NCBI GenBank assembly: GCA_945485625.1
Contig: CALYSH010000054.1
Span: 1 to 7,953 of the forward strand
Length of the DNA stretch: 7,953 bases
Reading direction: 5' to 3'
DNA from: an uncultured Lachnospiraceae bacterium
Lineage (GTDB): Bacteria; Bacillota; Clostridia; Lachnospirales; Lachnospiraceae
A program made the translations under genes and the position numbers. The notes under the pieces were generated by a model that saw only the letters and a list, made by a program, of their open reading frames with translations, was not told the DNA's origin and made no database searches. Shown here piece after piece: positions 1-5,305 of the stretch (position 1 is the stretch's first letter; each line of letters starts with the position of its first letter).

Positions 1-10
1 TGCGCAGCAG

Positions 11-82
11 GAGGTTTTTGTGAGTGTGGAAGGAAAACAAGCACCTCCGAAGGAGTTTTTTGTGAGTGAGGATGGAGAAAAA
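11..82 (+). repeat. Imperfect direct repeat in the leader of yqhQ
   Basis: Bases 11-40 and 53-82 match at 25 of 30 positions with a 42-base period. Each copy carries a Shine-Dalgarno-like core (AGGAGG at 9-14, AAGGAG at 50-55), a run of T and a GTG (20-22 and 62-64). Both GTGs lie in the same frame, which stays open to a TAA at 146-148 inside the next gene. ACCTCC at 43-48 can pair with GGAGGT at 10-15, or its last four bases can pair with GGAG at 52-55. The region may be a leader, or the 3' end of a gene lying off the window. No known protein is recognised in any frame. The repeat is seen directly; any role is inference. Confidence 0.5.
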
Positions 83-84
83 TT

Positions 85-1059
85 ATGGCAAGTAAGAAAA
101 CAAATACTTATTCCGGTATTGGCGGTCAGGCGGTACTGGAAGGCGTAATGATGAAGAATAAAGAGAAGTATGCCATAGCGGTGAGAAAGCCGAATGGTGA
201 GATTTCCGTGGATGTTCATACCTATGCAGGTATGGCGCCGGGCAAGAAATTTAGGGAGCTGCCCTTGATTCGCGGCGTGTTTAATTTTGTGGATTCCATG
301 ATACTTGGAACGAAGGCACTGGATTTCTCTGCGTCATTTTATGAGGACGAGGAGGAGCAGGATTCAAAGTTCGGAAAGACTCTGGATAAACTGACCGGAG
401 GAAACGGAGAGAAGATATTGTCCGGATTTGTGATGTTGCTTTCCGTGTGCCTTGCTATCGGTCTGTTTATTGTGCTCCCTTATTTTATTTCCTCTTTCTT
501 TGAGAAGAAAATAGAGAATCATTCCCTGATTATGCTGATCGAGGGTTGTGTCCGTATTTTGATTTTTCTTTTATATGCTGTGGGAATCACTTTGATGAAG
601 GATATTCGAAGATTGTATATGTATCATGGTGCAGAGCATAAATGCATCAACTGTCTGGAGAGGGGCCGTGAGTTGACGGTAAATAATGTCATGAGAAGCT
701 CCAGACTGCATAAGCGCTGCGGAACCAGCTTTATTTTCTTTGTTATGCTGGTGAGCATTATCCTGTTCTTCTTTATCCGGGTGGATAACATCTTTCTGAG
801 AGTGCTGCTGCGTGTTCTGTTAATGCCCGTCGTAGCGGGAATTTCCTACGAAATCATTCGACTGGCAGGTCGCAGCAACAATATTTTGGTGCGTATTCTG
901 TCGGCACCCGGTATGCTGATTCAGAGATTGACCACCAAGGAGCCGGATAAGGAGATGGTTGAAGTGGCAATCACTTCCGTAGAGGCTGTGTTTGACTGGA
1001 AACAATTCCTGACTGATAAGTTCGGTTATGAATTTGATGAGGAAGCCGCAGAGGATTGA
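85..1059 (+). CDS. yqhQ: DUF1385 family membrane protein (YqhQ-like)
   Basis: A 324-residue integral membrane protein of the DUF1385/YqhQ family, whose biochemical role is not established to my knowledge. Family hallmarks are present: GIGGQAVLEGVMM at residues 11-23, YHGAEHKCINC at about 180-190 and HKRCGTSF at 209-216. Hydrophobic stretches at about 112-138, 147-171, 215-232 and 236-260 suggest four membrane segments, with the His/Cys-containing motif between the second and third. An acidic stretch (EDEEEQD, about 87-93) precedes the first segment. The ATG at 85 is preceded by GGAG at 74-77 with 7 bases of spacing. It is the first complete gene of an apparent operon, with prmC starting 16 bases after its stop. 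This position next to prmC and prfA is common in Firmicutes. Family assignment is firm; function is unknown. Confidence 0.93.
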   Translation: MASKKTNTYSGIGGQAVLEGVMMKNKEKYAIAVRKPNGEISVDVHTYAGMAPGKKFRELPLIRGVFNFVDSMILGTKALDFSASFYEDEEEQDSKFGKTLDKLTGGNGEKILSGFVMLLSVCLAIGLFIVLPYFISSFFEKKIENHSLIMLIEGCVRILIFLLYAVGITLMKDIRRLYMYHGAEHKCINCLERGRELTVNNVMRSSRLHKRCGTSFIFFVMLVSIILFFFIRVDNIFLRVLLRVLLMPVVAGISYEIIRLAGRSNNILVRILSAPGMLIQRLTTKEPDKEMVEVAITSVEAVFDWKQFLTDKFGYEFDEEAAED

Positions 1060-1075
1060 TGCGGAGGTCGTGTGT

Positions 1076-1912
1076 ATGAAATACGGAGCATTATTCAGGG
1101 AAGGCTGTAAGCAGTTGGAAACAGCCGGAATAGACGAGGCTAAGCTGGATGCCAGGCTCCTGTTAGAGTTTGTTTGCGGTACCAATCGCAACGACCTGCT
1201 GGCGCATGGGGACCGGCAGGTATCCGATGAAGAGGAAGCAAGGTATAGGGAAGTATTGGAACTTCGGGCAGGGAGAATTCCGCTGCAGCAGATTACCCAT
1301 TCCCAGGACTTTATGGGGTTGGATTTTTTTGTAAACGAGCATGTGTTGGTACCAAGGCAGGACACGGAAATCCTGGTAGAGGAAGTGTTAAAGGAGCTCC
1401 ATGACGGCATGCGTATTTTGGATATGTGTACCGGAAGCGGGTGCATTCTGATCAGCCTGATGCATTACAGCAATGATTGTGAAGGCGTAGGGGCGGATAT
1501 TTCCCCGGACGCCCTTCAGGTGGCAAACAGAAACCGGAGCCTGTTACCGGAACACAAGAAGCTTTCCTTTATCCAAAGCGATTTGTTTGAGCATGTGGAA
1601 GGACGATTTGATGTGATTGTGTCGAATCCTCCTTATATTGCGCCGGCTGAGTATGAGACCCTTATGCCGGAGGTGAAGGAGCATGAACCAAGGATTGCGC
1701 TGGTGGCTGAGGAGGATGGGCTGGCCTTTTATCGCCGGATGATTCAGGAAAGTCCTAAGTATTTGTACGGAGGCGGAAGGATTTTCTTTGAAATCGGTTC
1801 CGCACAGGCAGAGGGTGTTTGCGGGTTGCTTGAGGAGTCCGGTTTTACGGATATTCATGTGGTGAAGGATTATGCCGGCCTTGATCGGGTGGTATACGGT
1901 ACCCGGATGTAA
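1076..1912 (+). CDS. prmC: Peptide chain release factor N5-glutamine methyltransferase PrmC
   Basis: PrmC (HemK) uses S-adenosylmethionine to methylate the glutamine of the GGQ motif in release factors RF1 and RF2 in the cytoplasm, which raises peptide-release efficiency. The 278-residue product has a helical N-terminal release-factor-binding region (about 1-75), then LVPRQDTE at 91-98, the SAM-binding motif ILDMCTGSG at 114-122 and the catalytic NPPY at 184-187. The usual RPDTE reads RQDTE here, a variant I believe occurs in other Clostridia. I chose the ATG at 1076 because GGAGG at 1063-1067 sits 8 bases upstream. The frame also has an ATG at 1028, but that would overlap yqhQ by 32 bases and add 16 atypical residues. 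The gene lies just before prfA, which encodes its substrate, the reverse of the prfA-prmC order in Escherichia coli. Confidence 0.96.
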   Translation: MKYGALFREGCKQLETAGIDEAKLDARLLLEFVCGTNRNDLLAHGDRQVSDEEEARYREVLELRAGRIPLQQITHSQDFMGLDFFVNEHVLVPRQDTEILVEEVLKELHDGMRILDMCTGSGCILISLMHYSNDCEGVGADISPDALQVANRNRSLLPEHKKLSFIQSDLFEHVEGRFDVIVSNPPYIAPAEYETLMPEVKEHEPRIALVAEEDGLAFYRRMIQESPKYLYGGGRIFFEIGSAQAEGVCGLLEESGFTDIHVVKDYAGLDRVVYGTRM

Positions 1913-1934
1913 GTTGTAAGAAATGGAGAGAACT

Positions 1935-3008
1935 ATGTTTGACAAGCTGGAAGATTTATTGATACGTTTTGAAGAAATTATGGGCGAACTAAATGAGCCC
2001 AATGTAGCCAACAACCAGGAGCGTTTTCGCAAGCTGATGAAGGAACAGAGCGATTTGACTCCGCTGGTGGAGGCATATAAGGAATATAAGGCCTGTAAGC
2101 AGGATATTGAGGATTCCCTTGTGATGCTGGATGAGGAAAGCGATGATGAAATGAGGGAAATGATTAAGGAAACCTTAAGTGAGAGCAAGAAGCGGGTGGA
2201 AGAGCTGGAAAGGGAAATGAAGATACTTCTTCTCCCCAAGGATCCCAACGATGAGAAGAATGTTATTGTTGAAATCCGGGCCGGTGCCGGCGGAGATGAG
2301 GCAGCCTTGTTCGCAGCGGAAATCTATCGCATGTATGTGCATTATGCGGAAGGACGTCGCTGGAAGGTAGAAACCATGAATGTGGATGAAATCGGTATCG
2401 GCGGTATGAAGGAAGTGCAGTTCGTCATTCAGGGACAGGGAGCTTATTCTGTCATGAAATATGAGAGCGGAGTGCATCGTGTACAGCGTGTACCTGAGAC
2501 GGAGAGCGGCGGTCGTATCCATACCTCCACCATCAGTGTGGCAGTTATGCCTGAGGTGGATGAGGATATTGATATTGTAATCGACGAGAAGGATATCCGA
2601 ATTGATGTAATGCGTGCTTCCGGTAATGGCGGTCAGTGTGTCAATACCACGGACTCCGCTGTGCGTCTGACCCATTATCCCACCGGTATTGTGGTGTACA
2701 GTCAGACCGAGAAATCCCAGCTGCAGAATAAGGCGAAGGCATTTGCCCTGCTGAAGGCAAAGCTCTATGATATTGAGCAGCAGCAGCGCCATGATGCGGA
2801 AGCAGAGCTTCGTAAGAGTCAGATTGGTACCGGAGACCGTTCAGAGAAGATTCGTACCTATAACTTCCCACAGGGACGTGTCACCGACCACAGAATCGGT
2901 CTGACAATCTACAAGCTGGATAAGGTGATGAATGGGGATATCCAGGAGATTATTGATGCCTGTATCGCAGCCGACCAGGCAGCGAAGCTGGCGAAGATGA
3001 ATGAATAA
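1935..3008 (+). CDS. prfA: Peptide chain release factor 1 (RF1)
   Basis: RF1 recognises UAA and UAG in the ribosomal A site and triggers hydrolysis of peptidyl-tRNA. From the ATG at 1935 the product is 357 residues, normal for the family. A coiled N-terminal domain spans about 1-100. The codon-recognition tripeptide is P-E-T at 187-189, within RVPETESGGRIHTS, which marks RF1 rather than RF2 (SPF). The catalytic GGQ is at 232-234 within ASGNGGQCVNTTDSAV, and Gln234 is the expected PrmC target. GTGDRSEKIRTYNFPQGR follows at about 298-315. The 1935 start has GGAGAG at 1925-1930 just upstream. An in-frame ATG at 1923 has no ribosome binding site and would add only four residues. It begins 22 bases after prmC and is presumably co-transcribed with it. 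The gene appears intact. Confidence 0.97.
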   Translation: MFDKLEDLLIRFEEIMGELNEPNVANNQERFRKLMKEQSDLTPLVEAYKEYKACKQDIEDSLVMLDEESDDEMREMIKETLSESKKRVEELEREMKILLLPKDPNDEKNVIVEIRAGAGGDEAALFAAEIYRMYVHYAEGRRWKVETMNVDEIGIGGMKEVQFVIQGQGAYSVMKYESGVHRVQRVPETESGGRIHTSTISVAVMPEVDEDIDIVIDEKDIRIDVMRASGNGGQCVNTTDSAVRLTHYPTGIVVYSQTEKSQLQNKAKAFALLKAKLYDIEQQQRHDAEAELRKSQIGTGDRSEKIRTYNFPQGRVTDHRIGLTIYKLDKVMNGDIQEIIDACIAADQAAKLAKMNE

Positions 3009-3016
3009 TAGCACCA

Positions 3017-3085
3017 ACTTGTCAGATATTAAAAATGGAGGACGCAAATTTATTTGTGGTCGTCCATTTTTGGTATCTGGCATGT
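3017..3085 (+). terminator. Long imperfect hairpin after prfA, probable terminator
   Basis: An almost continuous inverted repeat lies just after the prfA stop. AAAAATGGA at 3031-3039 pairs with TCCATTTTT at 3063-3071. The stem continues outward through two U-G wobbles to CAGATA/TATCTG (3023-3028 with 3074-3079), and then to about 3017/3085 with one mismatch. Inward it closes on CAAA/TTTG around a TTTA loop (3049-3052), with one mismatch and one bulge. The A-run and T-run flanking the core fit an intrinsic terminator that could work in both directions. The outer arms are longer than a terminator needs, so a remnant of a small palindromic element is an alternative. Confidence 0.6.
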
Positions 3086-3102
3086 GAGGAAGGTGGTAGT
3101 AT

Positions 3103-3756
3103 GTGTATTTTATGGTTGGTATAATTACATACATTCCTTCATCATTACCACTAATGAATCCAAAAAATGAAACAATCGGGGATACTGTTCTTATTATGGG
3201 AGAAAGCATAGGGTACAGTTTATTTATCCTGGCTCTGGGATATATGTTCTATCATTTTTTGATTGTTCCGGTTTCTGAGATTACACATGTTGGTAATAAA
3301 ATTGGAAGAAGAGCATTTATTATTTTACCAGCTTTTTCATTTGTTTATACTAAAATGATAGCAATAATAAATACATTGTATGCAGATAATGATATTCTTA
3401 TGGTAGTAACAGGAATCTCATCTGTTTCTGTTATATTAGTTGTATGTATAGGATTTCATTATATTATTCAGAATACGATTGTGATTAGTGAACTGGAAAA
3501 AGCCAGAGATGCAGAAAGGGCGAAAGAAGAAGCAGAAAAGGCAAAGGAGATTGCACAGAAGGCGAATCGTGCAAAGTCAGATTTTCTGGCTAATATGAGC
3601 CATGAAATCCGGACACCAATCAATGCGGTACTGGGCATGGATGAGATGATCTTAAGAGAAAGCACTGATTCGAAAATATTGGAGGATGCTTCGAACATCA
3701 AGCAGACAGGAAGTATGTTGCTTTCTCTGATTAATGACATATTGGATTTTTCTTAA
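3103..3756 (+). pseudogene. Sensor histidine kinase remnant (HisKA box only, no ATPase domain)
   Basis: The 217-residue frame resembles the middle of a membrane sensor histidine kinase. Hydrophobic segments lie at about 28-55, 70-90 and 98-122. A charged coiled coil rich in Ala, Glu and Lys spans about 128-158. The HisKA dimerisation/phospho-acceptor region follows, with FLANMSHEIRTPINAVLGMD at 161-180 and His167 as the expected phosphorylated residue. The frame stops after DILDFS, where related kinases continue SKIESG into the HATPase domain. That domain is absent, and the N-terminal sensor part also looks shortened. A GTG start at 3103 with AGGAAGG at 3088-3094 is possible, so a short protein could still be made. 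It would have no ATP-binding domain and so could not autophosphorylate. The first two thirds are very AT-rich compared with the flanking genes, which suggests foreign origin. A deliberate kinase-like decoy is less likely than decay. Confidence 0.72.
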
Positions 3757-3772
3757 ATAGAGAGAGGATGCT

Positions 3773-4477
3773 ATGGAATTGAAAGTAATTGCAAGAATAC
3801 ACACCGATTTTACTACGAAATTCGGGATACCCAGGCAGAGTGGGTTAGTGTCCGAACTGATGGGGGAGATTGTCTTTGAACCGGAGTATCGGCAGAAGGA
3901 AGCTTTGATGGGGATTGAAGAATATTCGCATCTATGGCTTTTGTGGGAGTTTTCGGAGGCGAAGCGGGAGCATTGGTCTGCCACGGTCTGCCCTCCCAGA
4001 CTTGGAGGAAAGGTTCGTAAGGGCGTATTTGCCACCAGGTCGCCTTTTCGACCCAATTCCATAGGCTTATCCTGTGTGCGTCTGGAGAGGGTGGAAGAGG
4101 ATGAAAACAAAGGCTTGAAGCTGATTGTGTCCGGCGCCGATTTGATGGACGGGACTCCCATCTTCGATATCAAACCTTACCTTCCCTATTGTGATGCACA
4201 TCCGGAGGCGTTGGGAAGCTTTGGACAGGAGCATAAGGATGAAAGGATAACGGTAGAGTTTCCGAAAGAGCTTTTGGAGCGGCTCCCGAAGGGAAAACAA
4301 AACGCAGCACTTGAGGTGCTGCGTCAGGATCCCCGTGCTGCTTATCAGAAACAGCCGGATTATGTATACGGTATGGATTTTGCAGGATATGATATCCGAT
4401 TCCGTGTCCGTGAGAATGTCCTAAGGGTTGTCGATGTCGTGAAAACAAACGATTTGGGCTTCCGGCGGGTGAAATAA
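3773..4477 (+). CDS. trmO: tRNA (N6-threonylcarbamoyladenosine37-N6)-methyltransferase TrmO
   Basis: TrmO (formerly YaeB/TsaA, UPF0066) uses S-adenosylmethionine to methylate N6 of t6A at position 37 of certain threonine tRNAs, giving m6t6A next to the anticodon. The 234-residue product matches the Escherichia coli enzyme in length. Family motifs are intact: RQSGL at 21-25, GVFATRSPFRPNSIGLS at 84-100 and DGTPIFDIKPYLPYCDA at 126-142. A shorter C-terminal region follows, with DPR at 186-188. The ATG at 3773 has AGAGAGG at 3761-3767, 5 bases upstream, and this ribosome binding site lies in kinase-derived sequence. I see no convincing promoter just upstream, so transcription may come from within or before the kinase remnant. 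Its stop lies 2 bases from the stop of the opposing gene. Confidence 0.93.
   Translation: MELKVIARIHTDFTTKFGIPRQSGLVSELMGEIVFEPEYRQKEALMGIEEYSHLWLLWEFSEAKREHWSATVCPPRLGGKVRKGVFATRSPFRPNSIGLSCVRLERVEEDENKGLKLIVSGADLMDGTPIFDIKPYLPYCDAHPEALGSFGQEHKDERITVEFPKELLERLPKGKQNAALEVLRQDPRAAYQKQPDYVYGMDFAGYDIRFRVRENVLRVVDVVKTNDLGFRRVK
4291..4324 (-). terminator. Probable intrinsic terminator of the 95-aa gene, inside trmO
   Basis: A perfect 9-base inverted repeat, ACGCAGCAC at 4302-4310 and GTGCTGCGT at 4316-4324, encloses a 5-base loop. Read on the - strand, the stem is followed directly by TTTGTTTTCCC, a U-rich tract, which is the arrangement of an intrinsic terminator. On the + strand no T-run follows. 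It therefore fits leftward transcripts from the - strand gene that ends at 4480, giving a 3' UTR of roughly 150-180 bases antisense to the end of trmO. A chance palindrome in coding sequence is the alternative. Confidence 0.45.
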
Positions 4478-4479
4478 TC

Positions 4480-4767
4480 CTAAAGGAAGTTATTGTTGGA
4501 TTTGCGAAGCAGAAACTTTACACTGTAGCCGGACTCATCGCAGATGGAACGAACAATTTCTTCCGCAGCTTCCTTGGAGTTATCATTGATACAGATGATG
4601 CACTGGTTCTTTTTACAGCTAAAGAGAGAAGCCTTGGGCCAGCGGATATAGTAGGAAATCCGATTTTCCAACAGGGCTTTCTCAATCAGTTTTTTGCATT
4701 CCGGTTCGGATACCGCACACAGCTCAATTTCATTGTTTACTTTAACGGATGTATATAATGTTTGCAT
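4480..4767 (-). CDS. Small cysteine-containing protein of unknown function
   Basis: A 95-residue protein that I do not recognise. The start is well supported: AGGAG at 4774-4778 lies 6 bases before the ATG, and a good candidate promoter lies further upstream. It has no signal peptide or membrane segment and should be cytoplasmic. The apparent order of structure is strand, helix (about 20-35), strand (ISYYIRW, 37-43), strand (CIICIND, 56-62), helix (about 64-77), strand (SVKFLL, 82-87). This is a small alpha/beta layout loosely like the DUF2007 or ACT-type fold, which is a guess. There are six cysteines, three of them clustered as C-x4-C-x2-C at 51-59. It is divergent from the coiled-coil gene and convergent with trmO. 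Confidence 0.8.
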   Translation of the reverse strand: MQTLYTSVKVNNEIELCAVSEPECKKLIEKALLENRISYYIRWPKASLFSCKKNQCIICINDNSKEAAEEIVRSICDESGYSVKFLLRKSNNNFL

Positions 4768-4779
4768 TCTTTTCTCCTG

Positions 4780-4819
4780 TAGCGTTCTTTTTGAAAGGCA
4801 GAAATCTCTGCTTACGCTA
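4780..4819 (-). promoter_or_regulatory. Structured 5' UTR of the 95-aa gene
   Basis: In the predicted - strand transcript, TAGCGT (from 4819 to 4814) pairs perfectly with ACGCTA (from 4785 to 4780). Inside lies a second stem, GCAGA/TCTGC, formed by 4807-4811 and 4798-4802 around a 4-base loop. The outer stem starts at about the expected transcript 5' end and ends next to the AGGAG ribosome binding site at 4774-4778. It could stabilise the mRNA or affect translation. The pairing is seen directly; any role is inference. Confidence 0.4.
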
Positions 4820-4825
4820 AAGAAG

Positions 4826-4855
4826 AGTATATCACAACAGGCATAAAAAGTGCAA
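4826..4855 (-). promoter_or_regulatory. Candidate sigma-A promoter for the 95-aa gene
   Basis: Read on the - strand, TTGCAC (4855-4850) and TATACT (4831-4826) are separated by 18 bases, with TG one base before the -10 box (extended -10). Transcription would start near 4819, about 50 bases before the ATG. Confidence 0.6.
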
Positions 4856-4863
4856 CGAAATAC

Positions 4864-4891
4864 TTGCCCTTTTTTTGAAAATTGCTATACT
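4864..4891 (+). promoter_or_regulatory. Candidate sigma-A promoter for the 98-aa coiled-coil gene
   Basis: TTGCCC at 4864-4869 and TATACT at 4886-4891 are separated by 16 bases, with an extended -10 TG at 4883-4884. Transcription would start near 4898, about 40 bases before the ATG at 4939. The -35 box lies only 8 bases from the -35 box of the opposite promoter. Confidence 0.6.
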
Positions 4892-4938
4892 GTATAAAGA
4901 ACGAAAAAATCCGGGACGGCCGGCAAGGGAGAAAAAAG

Positions 4939-5235
4939 ATGGAATTTTTTGAGAGATTAGGAGAAACGGTTACAACAACGGGACAGGCTGCTGTGGAAAA
5001 GGCGAGAGAAATCCAGGCAATTGCCAGGTTGAAGGGGCAGATAGCTGCCTGCGAAGAGGTGATTCGGAAAAATTATCTGGAAATCGGTCAGAAGGTATTT
5101 GAACAGCGTAAGGAAAACCGAACGGTCGATGAAACAACATTTGAGAAGCAGTTTCGGGCGATTGAGAATGCGAAAAAGGGAAGAGAAGAATTAAAGAGAC
5201 AAATCGAAGAGATAAAGAATCCAAGTATGTATTAG
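4939..5235 (+). CDS. Small coiled-coil protein (zinc-ribbon-less relative of a Lachnospiraceae family)
   Basis: A 98-residue, highly charged protein that is probably cytoplasmic. It begins MEFFERLGETVTTTGQAAVE and continues as two long amphipathic helices, at about 17-58 and 66-94, joined by a short linker, so a helical hairpin or coiled coil is likely. The N-terminal pattern recalls small Clostridia proteins that carry a similar helical region followed by a C-terminal CxxC zinc ribbon. Here the protein ends after the helices (NPSMY) without a ribbon. That resemblance comes from memory, not a search. The ATG at 4939 has AGGGAG at 4926-4931, 7 bases upstream. The frame is open further upstream, but that part overlaps the predicted promoter and lacks a ribosome binding site. 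It is a single-gene unit with its own promoter and terminator. Function is unknown. Confidence 0.82.
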   Translation: MEFFERLGETVTTTGQAAVEKAREIQAIARLKGQIAACEEVIRKNYLEIGQKVFEQRKENRTVDETTFEKQFRAIENAKKGREELKRQIEEIKNPSMY

Positions 5236-5251
5236 GAAGAATGTGAAAGTT

Positions 5252-5294
5252 CAGGATAAAAAAGGATGCCACCCGGCATCCTTTTTTTATCCTG
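5252..5294. terminator. Strong bidirectional intrinsic terminator
   Basis: GGATGCC at 5264-5270 and GGCATCC at 5275-5281 form a perfect 7-base stem with an ACCC loop. It is flanked by six A (5258-5263) and seven T (5282-5288). Beyond these, CAGGAT at 5252-5257 pairs with ATCCTG at 5289-5294, giving a near-perfect long palindrome with one bulge. It lies between two converging genes, after the coiled-coil gene (stop 5235) and before the penicillin-binding protein stop (5306), and should end transcripts from both sides. Confidence 0.92.
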
Positions 5295-5305
5295 TAATGA
5301 TGGAG

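Noticed and set aside
1028..1075. An upstream ATG at 1028 that would extend PrmC by 16 residues
   Set aside because: It overlaps yqhQ by 32 bases, and a perfect GGAGG with 8-base spacing supports the ATG at 1076.
820..1446. Long - strand frame across yqhQ and prmC
   Set aside because: It is antisense to two well-supported conserved genes, with low-complexity Ser-rich composition and no ribosome binding site I could support.
1923..1934. ATG at 1923 as start of RF1
   Set aside because: It has no ribosome binding site, and the GGAGAG at 1925-1930 clearly serves the ATG at 1935, which gives normal family length.
1544..2792. Two long - strand frames across prmC and prfA
   Set aside because: They are shadows of conserved coding sequence on the other strand, with no family motifs.
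3035..3124. A 29-residue frame across the prfA hairpin
   Set aside because: No Shine-Dalgarno precedes it, it overlaps a strong hairpin, and it shows no recognisable motif.
4882..4938. N-terminal extension of the coiled-coil protein by 19 residues
   Set aside because: The extension overlaps the predicted -10 box and has no ribosome binding site; AGGGAG at 4926-4931 fits the ATG at 4939.
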